Origin: Methanobacteriota archaeon
GTDB taxonomy: Archaea; Halobacteriota; Methanosarcinia; Methanosarcinales; Methanosarcinaceae
Assembly (NCBI GenBank): GCA_023399215.1
Contig: JAEWQJ010000010.1
Span: forward strand, 1-64,000
Direction of reading: 5' to 3'
DNA length: 64,000 bases
Shown here: positions 51,300 to 59,913 of the stretch, piece after piece
Position numbering within the stretch: the first letter of the stretch is position 1
How the letters are laid out: each line of letters begins with the position of its first letter
Notes under the pieces: model-generated
What the model was told of the DNA's origin: nothing
The model's input: only the letters and a program-made list of their open reading frames with translations
Database searches by the model: none
Made by a program: the position numbers and the translations under genes

Positions 51300-51506
51300 T
51301 CAGTCTTCCACATCAAGGGATTGAATAATATCGTGGACTGTAAGTTCTCCTTTAGCTACGCGCTGAACAAGTGGATAGATATATGAGCAATCGTCCATTG
51401 CAGCCCAGCGTGCTTCTCCTACCCGTCTTACAACTTCATCCAGTATTTCACCACATTTGTTGCAGTATCTTCCTTCACTCTCTGCTCCACAACTTTCGCA
51501 TTTCAT
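51300..51506 (-). CDS. small zinc-ribbon protein
   Basis: The 68-residue product starts MKCESCGAESEGRYCNKCGE, a C-x2-C-x9-C-x2-C zinc ribbon. A helical domain follows (DEVVRRVGEARWAAMDDCSY, then VQRVAKGELTVHDIIQSLDV). GGGGGA lies at good spacing before ATG 51506. The stop TGA abuts an in-frame ATG starting a further 43-codon ORF. A nucleic-acid or protein-binding role is typical, but the target is unknown. Confidence 0.75.
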   Translation of the reverse strand: MKCESCGAESEGRYCNKCGEILDEVVRRVGEARWAAMDDCSYIYPLVQRVAKGELTVHDIIQSLDVED

Positions 51507-51599
51507 AAAAATTCCCCCATAATCTATGGGAACGTAGGAAATAAATAAATTATGGTGATATGTGAGCATATTTGTACAGTCTGGAGAACTCAGAGGCAA

Positions 51600-51914
51600 A
51601 AAAGAGAAATCTAAATCCGGACAAAATAAAATTACTTTAAAATTACTTCAAAATTACTACAAAGCTGTTCACTATAGGGGCTGTTAATTATAGGGCTGTT
51701 AATTATAGGGCTGTTCACTATACTGTTAATTAGAATGCTGTTCACTATAATGCTGTTCACTATAATGCTATTAAATCCGCTAACCTCGTATATTTAATAT
51801 TTTAAATTCAAGCGGCAGGAAATTCGATTATTTGATTTATTGAAGCATATAGAGAGGCATAAATAACTGATTTTTCCTGCCCTGTTATCTCCACTGAACA
51901 TTTCCAGACCGCAA
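51600..51914. repeat. intergenic region with GGGCTGTTAATTATA-type direct repeats
   Basis: Between about 51664 and 51770, roughly six imperfect copies of a 15-20-base unit (ATGCTGTTCACTATA and GGGCTGTTAATTATA) occur back to back. No gene is visible in the gap. Confidence 0.7.
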
Positions 51915-52793
51915 TCAAGCAAGATTGGCAAGAATTTCTTCGATTTCCTCAACCCCTGAGCTTTTCACAGTTATTTCTTCCCTGCCGCGTACCCCTAACC
52001 CAAGTTCTACCGCTCTTTTGATCTGAGACTGAGCCCAGACTGAATTTTCCTGGATTTTCGGAACCGTACCAAGAGTTTTCAGGAGAGCAAGACCCACAGC
52101 GTCATTTGCGACCACATCCGAGCTTGCCATTACAATGCCAGGCTCTCTGAGAGTTCCAAGATCCGGGCCTCCGGTCACAAAGCACTTTGTAGCATCCGAA
52201 ATATAAAAATCCGGCTTATAAACAAGATTTGATTCGGCAATCATATTCCCAAAAAGTACGTCCATGTGTTGGCCGTGAGGAAGCTGTCTCCTGTCCGGGT
52301 CTGCAGTTATGCTTATCTGAGATTTCAAGCCCATGGTAAAGGTTGCAGTCCAGTGAGTCTTGATTACAGGAAGCGCAATCACATAATCTACCGAATCAAG
52401 AAATTCGGGAACATAAAACCCTACAGTCCAGGAGGAAGCACCATCGGGTTTCATATGATGGCGTTTCATGCGATCAAAGGTAAGGATTTCGTCTGCTCCT
52501 TCTGCTTCCGCAGCCTGCCAGAGACCAAGCTTCCTTAGTACCATTTCGGTATTCAGCGTGGTCATTGATTTCTCAGCAACAATAATTTTTTCGGGATTGC
52601 ACTTTCTTGCTTCCCGTATAGCTCCCTTCAGAATTTCGGGATTTGTCGAGCCAGGAGGCGGATCTGCAGTATTTGCATTCGGTCTGATCAGTACAGTAGA
52701 CCCTTTTTTAATCCCAAGCCCTCCTACAAGCTCTATTGCGATTCTTAAGGATTCCATAGTGTCTTTATTTCTTGAAAGCCCAACAACTGCCAT
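51915..52793 (-). CDS. DUF362 domain protein
   Basis: The 292-residue protein matches DUF362: TVLIRPNANTADPPPGSTNP, then VIALPVIKTHWTATFTMGLK and SDVVANDAVGLALLKTLGTV. DUF362 proteins are often fused to ferredoxin domains; this one has no Cys cluster. The function is not established. ATG 52793 is preferred over GTG 52808 because GGGAG lies at good spacing. It stands apart from its neighbours. Confidence 0.88.
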   Translation of the reverse strand: MAVVGLSRNKDTMESLRIAIELVGGLGIKKGSTVLIRPNANTADPPPGSTNPEILKGAIREARKCNPEKIIVAEKSMTTLNTEMVLRKLGLWQAAEAEGADEILTFDRMKRHHMKPDGASSWTVGFYVPEFLDSVDYVIALPVIKTHWTATFTMGLKSQISITADPDRRQLPHGQHMDVLFGNMIAESNLVYKPDFYISDATKCFVTGGPDLGTLREPGIVMASSDVVANDAVGLALLKTLGTVPKIQENSVWAQSQIKRAVELGLGVRGREEITVKSSGVEEIEEILANLA

Positions 52794-53016
52794 ACTCAAA
52801 ACTCCCACATAGTAATATGTAGCCAGAAATATAAAAATAAGGAAGCTGGTTGAGCTCTTAATAGAGAAGGTTGTGAGCTTCCAAAAAAATTATAAATTAA
52901 AAATAATAAAATAGATAATTTGTAAAACTACATAGAAACTTTCATTCCAGGTTATACTTCCTGTGAATGAGCCTGCGCCAACAGCAGGAAAATCTGAAAA
53001 TTGCCAGGTAAAGGAA

Positions 53017-54216
53017 TTACTGGTTCAGTTTACACTCACACATCTCTATAAGCGCCCCTTCTCCAATCCTTGACCCGCGTGCAATAAGCGTATCTCCTGC
53101 CTGAACAACCGTATTACCTTTCGGGGCGTAGACCCAGCGGTCAGCCCTTTTGATTGCCATTACATGCAGCCCGGTTTCTGTCTCAAGCTTCAATTCAGAA
53201 AAAGTCTTCCCGACTATAGGAGAGCATTTCTCGACCTGGAGTCTGGTTATAACTTCTTCGGAATTTCTGACTGCGAGGGTGATAATAGGGTGGAGTTCTA
53301 TGTCCCTGAGAACGGTATCCGCAATTCCGTAGGCAGCATCGGAAATAGCTTCAGAGGCACTTGCAAGGTGGAGGATTCCCCTGAGCATGTTCACATCTTC
53401 AAAATGCTTTGCGGTTTCAAGCACCCAGTGCTGAAGTTCGTATTTCATAGAATCCATTTCGGACTCCAGGGCACTAACCTCATACGCTATATCTTCGTTG
53501 TCAAAAAGAATAGCAGAGTATGCAAGCCCTACCGAGAGTTCGGACATATTCTTCATATCCACGATAATATCCACGGCATGCTCAAGATCTTTTAAAAGCT
53601 TATCGTGCTCGATTTCCTTTGGTACGAATTTCTTTGTTGTGGCCATCTCGAAAAATAGTGTGACTCCTTCATCATGCCCTCTGGCAATCAAAACATCTCC
53701 TTGCCGAAGGCGAGTTTCCTTGTCAGGGTCATAAATCCAGTCCTCATTTCTCCTGATAGCAATAATCCACATACCTGTCTCGATATCAAGTTCAAGGTCA
53801 CCAAGCGTACGTCCTACCATTGAAGATTCTGCGGCGACTGTTGCCCTGACTATGGTCTCTTCCGCTTCCCTGAGAGCGACTTTCAGTTCCATCGGAATTC
53901 CCATGTTCATGAGAACTATCTTGGCAATATCGCCTGCGGCATTAGCGATATTTTCCGAACACGCAGCAACCTGTAAAACTCCCAGGAGGCCTTCGGCCTC
54001 ATCAACCCTGCGTGTGCTTAACATCGCGGCCATCTTAATGTGATAATCGAGGGTATCCATCTTATCTTCAAGATTGAGTACCTCTTCTGCAACGTCCTCA
54101 TCATCGTAAATCATTGCAGAGTATGCAAGGTCTACCATGAGTTCGGAAGTATCCTTCATCTCAGTCAAAAGATCCTTGAGGTTCTTTGGACTGTATCTGA
54201 ATTCTTTAGGGAACAT
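53017..54216 (-). CDS. duplicated PhoU-RCK_C (TrkA-C) regulator, probably of cation transport
   Basis: The 399-residue protein is an internal duplication. Each half (about 1-195 and 205-395) has a PhoU-like helical bundle (LKDLLTEMKDTSELMVDLAY; VDIIVDMKNMSELSVGLAYS) and a TrkA-C domain (GRTLGDLELDIETGMWIIAI; GKTFSELKLETETGLHVMAI) with a ligand-site RGHD or RGSR. TrkA-C domains usually sense nucleotides or ions. Position 161 bases downstream of two MgtE-half genes on the same strand suggests it controls magnesium or other divalent transport. Confidence 0.9.
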   Translation of the reverse strand: MFPKEFRYSPKNLKDLLTEMKDTSELMVDLAYSAMIYDDEDVAEEVLNLEDKMDTLDYHIKMAAMLSTRRVDEAEGLLGVLQVAACSENIANAAGDIAKIVLMNMGIPMELKVALREAEETIVRATVAAESSMVGRTLGDLELDIETGMWIIAIRRNEDWIYDPDKETRLRQGDVLIARGHDEGVTLFFEMATTKKFVPKEIEHDKLLKDLEHAVDIIVDMKNMSELSVGLAYSAILFDNEDIAYEVSALESEMDSMKYELQHWVLETAKHFEDVNMLRGILHLASASEAISDAAYGIADTVLRDIELHPIITLAVRNSEEVITRLQVEKCSPIVGKTFSELKLETETGLHVMAIKRADRWVYAPKGNTVVQAGDTLIARGSRIGEGALIEMCECKLNQ

Positions 54217-54377
54217 GGTCTCTAGATCAACTCTACCTTATGCTGGTGTATATGGGTATATACTTAATAGTAATTATTAATTATTAATTTTTGATAACTC
54301 AGGTTTTAAGAACCTGGCTAAAATATTATGAACTAATTATATTAGAACTAACATTTAATTACTATGTTACAATATTT

Positions 54378-54956
54378 TTATAAAATATTTAACAAGTAAA
54401 GGGCTACAAAAATCCCCGTAACCCCAACGAGGTCTCCAAGGCTTGCAATGAAAGGAATGACCGTATCATCAGGATCTATCCCGAATCTGTGGGAAATAAA
54501 AGCTATGGCGACAGTTGCAGAATACACGACGGCAAGTTCTATAATAACGGCAATGAGGCTGATTTTCAGAAGGGTAAGATAAGGCATCTCAAACCCCAGG
54601 AAACTGCTTGCCATAAAAACCAGTATGCTGACAGAAATTGAAGAAACAAATCCTACGATTGCAGCTGCAATAACGCTATTGTGTACAACCGGATTACTCC
54701 TGATATTGTCTCCAAGCCCCATATGGAAAGCCGAAGAAAGCCTGGCTCCAAGCATGCTGCCGGTATCTCCTCCGATCTTGATAAGGGAAGGAATAAGAAT
54801 CAGTATCGCTGGCATAGATATAAGGCTTTTTTCTCTTGAGTTCAGGATCTGTCCTACAACAATTCCCATCACACATGTAACTATAAGTACTGGTAACCCG
54901 CGCTGAATGATACCGTTTATTGTGTAGTAAGGAGTCTGACGCCCTGTCTTCCTCAA
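54378..54956 (-). CDS. MgtE-type divalent cation transporter, second half
   Basis: The 192-residue protein consists of about five TM segments and the MgtE permease signature LIPSLIKIGGDTGSMLGARL SSAF, followed by HRFGIDPDDTVIPFIASLGD. Full-size MgtE has N, CBS and one TM domain; here only the membrane part exists, and in two genes. Its ATG lies 4 bases inside the upstream half gene (ATGA overlap at 54953-54956), so the two should be translationally coupled and assemble as a heterodimer. It lacks the cytoplasmic CBS sensor. Confidence 0.9.
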   Translation of the reverse strand: MRKTGRQTPYYTINGIIQRGLPVLIVTCVMGIVVGQILNSREKSLISMPAILILIPSLIKIGGDTGSMLGARLSSAFHMGLGDNIRSNPVVHNSVIAAAIVGFVSSISVSILVFMASSFLGFEMPYLTLLKISLIAVIIELAVVYSATVAIAFISHRFGIDPDDTVIPFIASLGDLVGVTGIFVALYLLNIL

Positions 54957-55579
54957 AACATCACCACCAGTTTTGCCGAGAGGAAAAGCATGAGCATAGA
55001 AACAATATCCCCGATAGTTGCAATCGATGGCGTAACAACATTATCAGGATCAAAACCAAATCTAAACATTCCTACAGCCAGTAGAGCTGCAACAAAAGAG
55101 AGAATTACCCCGGATGTAAAGGCTGAAATCACACAGATAAGGGTAAGTTTTAAGACTCCGGCACTTTCAAAGCCCAGAGCAAGAGTTACAAAGTGACCGA
55201 GGATTCCGAGAATAAAAGCGGTAATAACACTCAGGATCAGGGAACCGGAGATATTATTCATGAGTTCGGGATTATGCCTGTCGAGATCTGTAATCAGCCC
55301 CAGGTGAATTGCACTGCCAAGCCTTGAACCAAGGGTCGAGGAAATATTTCCCCTGAGCCCGAGCACCCCGGGATAAATCACAAGCAGTCCCGGGATCATT
55401 CCAAGTTCATCTGTCATTCCCGAAAGTATAATTCCTGCAACTACTCCCCCAACAGTAGCAATAAGTTCAAAAGGCAACGCCTCACGTACTATTGACGAAA
55501 CACTAGCGTACTCGCTCAGATATTTATCAATATACTGGGATTCGAAAATATCTTCGTCCCTGTGAGACTCTGAGGGCAT
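54953..55579 (-). CDS. MgtE-type divalent cation transporter, first half
   Basis: The 208-residue protein begins with a charged N-terminal stretch (about 1-30) and then about five TM segments with the MgtE signature LVIYPGVLGLRGNISSTLGS, RLGSAIHLG, and a late FRFGFDPDNVVTPSIATIGD. The two halves are homologous to each other. It overlaps the second half by 4 bases. No ribosome-binding site is obvious at the ATG. The pair plus the PhoU-RCK_C gene form a probable three-gene transport operon. Confidence 0.9.
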   Translation of the reverse strand: MPSESHRDEDIFESQYIDKYLSEYASVSSIVREALPFELIATVGGVVAGIILSGMTDELGMIPGLLVIYPGVLGLRGNISSTLGSRLGSAIHLGLITDLDRHNPELMNNISGSLILSVITAFILGILGHFVTLALGFESAGVLKLTLICVISAFTSGVILSFVAALLAVGMFRFGFDPDNVVTPSIATIGDIVSMLMLFLSAKLVVMF

Positions 55580-55699
55580 GCGCTTGTATTATACACTAAT
55601 AATATTAAAACAATCGCTAACTTCAGAAAAGGGAAGTCTATCCAAGAATTTTCTGCTTTGAGACCCACAGAACTGAATAATAAGTAAGAGAATGTTCAG

Positions 55700-55766
55700 T
55701 CTCAACTAGCCAGATAAGTTTTTTCGGTTTCCGGAAAAAAGATAATAACTTGCAGCCGTTACCCCA
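55700..55766. repeat. left 67-base direct repeat flanking the DUF2971 gene
   Basis: Aligned without gaps, these 67 bases match 57041-57107 at roughly three quarters of positions, including the runs GTTTTTTCGGTTT and ATAACTTGCAGCC. The right copy is the promoter and leader of the RAM-domain gene. Confidence 0.75.
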
Positions 55767-55807
55767 TAGTTAAAATTTGAAATAGAAGACATTGTACATT
55801 TTGAATT

Positions 55808-56848
55808 TTACAGAAGTATGGATTTAGGACGGCTGTCAATATATTTCTCTATGTCAATTATTGGACCCTCAATTTTTATTTCATATTTACGGGGAACTTC
55901 TTTAGCTTCATAGAAATTTACGTTAATACCTTCATTGAGATACTTTTTTTTGACTGTATTATAAACTAATTTAGCATCTTCATGAGTTATTCTCATCCCG
56001 AAAACAATACCTTCCAAATCTTCTTTTCGGTACTTCAATAATCCTTTTTCGAATTCATCAGAAGAAAGCAGTCCATTAATTATGTCATTGCGAGTAATAA
56101 TCATTCTATATTCTTCTTCATAATGCCAATCACAAAACTTATTTAGTAAACATTTGGTAATCTTCAAGTCACTATCAGTGTCAAAGTAATTTACAATAGG
56201 ACAAATTTTATCTTTTTTCTTATACGTAACTGTTAAAAACTTCTTCCTATTAAACAAATTATGAAATGGATATACAACTGCTAATTGTAATGGAAGTGAA
56301 TTATCACGACTATCAAACTCTAAATAATATTCACCTAATTCATTATCCCAATCTTTTTTAGATCTAAAACGAAGGCATATGCCTTGATGAGAATCAGCAT
56401 AGTGACTCCACATTAAAATATTATCATCTTTTCCACTAAAACAGCAAACTTTCGGCAAAGATTTTTTGAGTGAACATCCATGAAGATCAAGATCTATTTC
56501 AGTCATTGGATCATAACAAATTAAATCTCCATCTGTTGTCATTTTGCCTTGAGCAATTGCATCATCGATGTAGTGTTCTACTTCTTCTTGAGTAAAACCA
56601 TAAAAATGCATAAGATAATTAATATGCTTTTCTCTTTTGCCATTCAAGCACCAATATGTTCTAGAATCATAAGGGTCATTAAATTTATCGGGCCTTCTGA
56701 AAAATAGTTGATTATTAGCTAAGTTCTCTATAGCATAAATTATATCATTGCATTTACAATCCTTTTTTCTATCCTTGCATGTGCATTCCTTTTCTGTTTT
56801 AAGACTTTGATATTTATAAAATAATTTTTCTTCTACCATTAGTATCAT
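55808..56848 (-). CDS. DUF2971 protein with N-terminal Cys-rich insertion
   Basis: The 346-residue protein follows the DUF2971 plan: FYKYQSL at the start, LFFRRPDKFNDPYDSRTYWC, KVCCFSGKDDNILMWSHYAD then SHQGICLRFRSK, and late WHYEEEYRMIIT and IVFGMRITHEDAK. The family is of unknown function; some members sit in defence or mobile contexts. An inserted segment near the N-terminus has Cys in CTCKDRKKDCKC, possibly a metal site. It is very AT-rich compared with its neighbours and is flanked by diverged 67-base direct repeats, which suggests it was inserted here. The start is ATG 56848 or 56839. Confidence 0.8.
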   Translation of the reverse strand: MILMVEEKLFYKYQSLKTEKECTCKDRKKDCKCNDIIYAIENLANNQLFFRRPDKFNDPYDSRTYWCLNGKREKHINYLMHFYGFTQEEVEHYIDDAIAQGKMTTDGDLICYDPMTEIDLDLHGCSLKKSLPKVCCFSGKDDNILMWSHYADSHQGICLRFRSKKDWDNELGEYYLEFDSRDNSLPLQLAVVYPFHNLFNRKKFLTVTYKKKDKICPIVNYFDTDSDLKITKCLLNKFCDWHYEEEYRMIITRNDIINGLLSSDEFEKGLLKYRKEDLEGIVFGMRITHEDAKLVYNTVKKKYLNEGINVNFYEAKEVPRKYEIKIEGPIIDIEKYIDSRPKSILL

Positions 56849-57040
56849 AGTCGGATGATATATTTTTGAATATAAACATTTTGAAATTAACCAGAAATTG
56901 GATTTTCAAACGTGGACTTTTAATGCAAAAATGCGACAATAATAAACAGAATGCAAGAAGTCCGTTAACTTTAAAAAGTCTAAAAATGTTAAGTTTTCAA
57001 CCTTTGGAACCATGTGGATAATAAATTAAAGAGTGTTGAA

Positions 57041-57107
57041 TCCCAACCAGGTCAATCAGTTTTTTCGGTTTTCGGATAAAAATAAATAACTTGCAGCCTT
57101 TACCTTA
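57041..57107. repeat. right 67-base direct repeat, in the leader of the RAM-domain gene
   Basis: This is the counterpart of 55700-55766. It ends six bases before the ATG at 57113, so it contains the promoter or leader of that gene. Confidence 0.75.
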
Positions 57108-57112
57108 TATAC

Positions 57113-57343
57113 ATGGTAGTAGGGATCACAATGATAAACGTGCTGCCAGGTTATGAAAAGGCAGCATACCGAGAATTGAAGAACATCGAGGGAATTAAGG
57201 ATGTTTACCATGTCTTTGGGGAGTATGACTTTGTAATAATAATAGATGTTGAAGACATGACTATCCTGAACGACGTGGTAGATAGAGTCAGGGAAAGCGA
57301 AACCGTAATAACTACCAAGACAATTGTCGGAGCAGAACTTTAA
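57113..57343 (+). CDS. stand-alone RAM (Lrp/AsnC ligand-binding) domain protein
   Basis: The 76-residue product is a lone AsnC_trans_reg/RAM domain: GITMINVLPGYEKAAYRELK, then VYHVFGEYDFVIIIDVEDMT and VVDRVRESETVITTKTIVG. It has no DNA-binding helix-turn-helix. Stand-alone RAM proteins form oligomers that bind amino acids and can modulate Lrp-type regulators. No Lrp gene is adjacent. The start ATG has no strong ribosome-binding site. Confidence 0.88.
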   Translation: MVVGITMINVLPGYEKAAYRELKNIEGIKDVYHVFGEYDFVIIIDVEDMTILNDVVDRVRESETVITTKTIVGAEL

Positions 57344-58046
57344 TTCTCCGGCTTAAAAATTAGCGCATTCTGTCAGGATAAAACAGAAGGAACGGCAAAA
57401 CGGAAGCAATATATTTTTTAGCAGGTCCTGGCTTTCTACCTTAACCTTTTATTGAGACCGAAACTATTGAAATTTACTCTTCTATATATTTTTCTAAATG
57501 ATGCCCATGCTTGAAACAATTAGTGATGCAGAAAAATGTTTTAATAAACAGATTTGTGTTATATTTATAAAGTTAGTTTTTATATTGTGAAACTGTTTTC
57601 CGTGCTAGAAAAGTATTTTTTATGCTGTGAAACTATTTCCTTATATTTTAAAAGATACTTTAAAAAAATATAAGATTATTAAAATCTACGACGTAAGGAA
57701 GCAAAATACATAAAATACACAAAAGGCATGCTGTTGTCAGAAAGTAGTGAAGCGCTAAAACATTAAAGTGCTAAAACATTAAAACGTTAAACATTAAAAC
57801 GCTAAACATTAAAACGCTAAACATTAAAGCGCTAAGAATAAAAGACCAGAACAAAGGACACTAAACCAGTTAGCACTAGATAACAGCAAAACGCTAAAAG
57901 CGCAAAGCATTAGAATAGTAAAATGGTAAAAAAGTAAAAATAACGATGGGATTACTTTTAAGGCAAAATTCCTGCTTTAGATATTTGTAAAAAATATTTA
58001 AAGCAATATGAAGTTACATTGATTTTTCAACCTGAGGTAAATTTTC
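57344..58046. other. intergenic region before top6B with a tandem repeat array
   Basis: About six copies of a 14-base unit (ACATTAAAACGCTA, with a few variants) occupy about 57752-57840. Downstream is AT-rich, with GAGG at 58034-58037 as the ribosome-binding site of top6B. No gene or RNA was recognised. Confidence 0.55.
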
Positions 58047-59912
58047 ATGGAATTCACCATTGCAGAAGAACTTGCCAAAAATCAAAAGTCAATAAGTGTC
58101 GCAGAATTTTTTGAAAAAAACCGACAGATCCTGGGTTTTGACTCGGCCCCTCGAAGCCTCATAACAACCGTAAAAGAAGCTGTTGACAATTCTCTGGATG
58201 CCTGTGAAGAAGCAGGAATTCTGCCCGATATTCTTGTCCAGGTTGAAAGAACCGGACAGGACTACGTAACTGTTATTATAGAAGATAACGGGCCAGGAAT
58301 TATAAAAGAACAAATCCCCAAAGTTTTTGCAAAGCTTCTCTATGGTTCCAGGTTTCATGCCCTCAAGCAAAGCCGGGGACAGCAGGGAATAGGGATTTCT
58401 GCAGCCGTGCTCTATTCCCAGATGACTGCGGGAAAGCAGACGAAAATTCTCTCCAAAACCGGCTCCGGTAACCCTGCACATTATTACGAGCTTATGATCA
58501 ATACCAGCACGAATGAGCCCGATATCCTGAAAGACGAGATAAAAGACTGGTTCCGCCCACACGGGACTCAGATCGAGCTGGAAATGAAGGCTGCCTACGT
58601 AAAAGGAAGAAGGCAGTCCATTTCCGAGTACCTCAAAGCTACTGCAATTGTGAATCCTCATGCAAGAATTACCCTTATAGAACCTGACGGCAATGAGGAG
58701 GTTTTTGAAAGAGCCACGGATAAGATGCCAAAACCAGCCGAAGAAATCCTTCCCCATCCTGAAGGTATAGAGCTTGGTACTCTAATGAAAATGCTCCATT
58801 ATACTGAGCGCCAGAAACTTGCCCCATTTCTTCGCTACTCTTTTTGCAAAATTGGGCTGTTAACTACCGAGGAAATCTGCAAAGCTTCAGGGCTTGACCC
58901 TGAGATCGACCCTCATGCCCTTGGCCGCCACGAGGCTAGAAAGCTAATTGAAGCTTTTGAGAAGGTAAAAATCATGGCTCCTCCCACAGACTGCCTTTCC
59001 CCAATAGGAGAAGAGCTGATTTACAGGGGGCTTGAAAAAGAAACGAATGTGGATTTCATTGCCACAAGCACCCGAAAACCCGCAGTATATTCAGGAAATC
59101 CTTTTGTGGTGGAAGTGGGACTCGCTTACGGGGGAAAACTTCCAAAAGAAGAAAAGATCAGTATAATGCGTTTTGCTAACCGTGTGCCTTTGCTTTACCA
59201 GCAGGGAGGCTGTGTGACCACACATGCCGTAGAAGACATTAAATGGAAACAGTATGGCTTAAACCAGCCCGGAGGAGGAGTTCCTGTAGGCCCGGCTATC
59301 CTTCTGATACATGTTGCTTCTATTAATGTGCCTTTCACTTCAGAATCAAAAGATGCTATTGCTGACATTCCTGTTATTAAGGATGAGATTGACCTCGCGA
59401 TCAAGGATGTTGCAAGAAAGCTCAAGCACTACCTGAGCAGGCAGAGCAACCTTAAGAAGCGACGGGAAAAAGAAATCATCATAACAAAGGTACTCCCTAA
59501 GATGGCTGTAAAGGTTGCTAATATCCTGGAAAAAGATGTCCCTGACATTAATCCAGTTGTTGCAAAAATTATGGGAAACCTGCTAGTACACAGAAAAGTG
59601 AAGAGGAACGAGGATGGGACTGCAGACGTTGTAATAAAGGTCAAGAATTTCGGAACCTCTACTTATTCTTTCAGGGTTCATGAGATGCTGCCCTGGACAA
59701 TACTCGGAGCAAAGCCCGAACCAAAGGTTGTGACTCTGGGCAATGATTATGATTATGTATGGGATATCTCCGCAGCAACTGGGTCTTCAAAGGTGCTAAG
59801 CTACAGGATAGAGTCTGCAACCGATAAAGAACTTGGAAAATTTCCGGACCTTGTTGTGGAAGGACTTGAAGAAGAGCTTGTAACCGGGGCAAAAGCCTTT
59901 AAGGGGGCATAA
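58047..59912 (+). CDS. top6B: DNA topoisomerase VI subunit B
   Basis: The 621-residue protein has a GHKL ATPase (Bergerat) fold: TTVKEAVDNSLDACEEAG (N box), IEDNGPGI (G1), and SRGQQGIGISAAVLYSQMT (G2). The H2TH and transducer domains follow, with the loop Lys in YLSRQSNLKKRREK, and a C-terminal Ig-like domain (about 510-605; KVKNFGTSTYSFRVHE). With subunit A it forms the ATP-dependent type IIB enzyme that passes one DNA duplex through another. GAGG precedes ATG. Subunit A starts one base after its stop. Confidence 0.97.
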   Translation: MEFTIAEELAKNQKSISVAEFFEKNRQILGFDSAPRSLITTVKEAVDNSLDACEEAGILPDILVQVERTGQDYVTVIIEDNGPGIIKEQIPKVFAKLLYGSRFHALKQSRGQQGIGISAAVLYSQMTAGKQTKILSKTGSGNPAHYYELMINTSTNEPDILKDEIKDWFRPHGTQIELEMKAAYVKGRRQSISEYLKATAIVNPHARITLIEPDGNEEVFERATDKMPKPAEEILPHPEGIELGTLMKMLHYTERQKLAPFLRYSFCKIGLLTTEEICKASGLDPEIDPHALGRHEARKLIEAFEKVKIMAPPTDCLSPIGEELIYRGLEKETNVDFIATSTRKPAVYSGNPFVVEVGLAYGGKLPKEEKISIMRFANRVPLLYQQGGCVTTHAVEDIKWKQYGLNQPGGGVPVGPAILLIHVASINVPFTSESKDAIADIPVIKDEIDLAIKDVARKLKHYLSRQSNLKKRREKEIIITKVLPKMAVKVANILEKDVPDINPVVAKIMGNLLVHRKVKRNEDGTADVVIKVKNFGTSTYSFRVHEMLPWTILGAKPEPKVVTLGNDYDYVWDISAATGSSKVLSYRIESATDKELGKFPDLVVEGLEEELVTGAKAFKGA

Positions 59913-59913
59913 A

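Noticed and set aside
51300..51302. TGA as a selenocysteine codon joining the zinc-ribbon ORF and the next 43 codons
   Set aside because: Selenocysteine use is not expected in Methanosarcina and no SECIS-like structure was seen. Coupled reading or a split gene is simpler.
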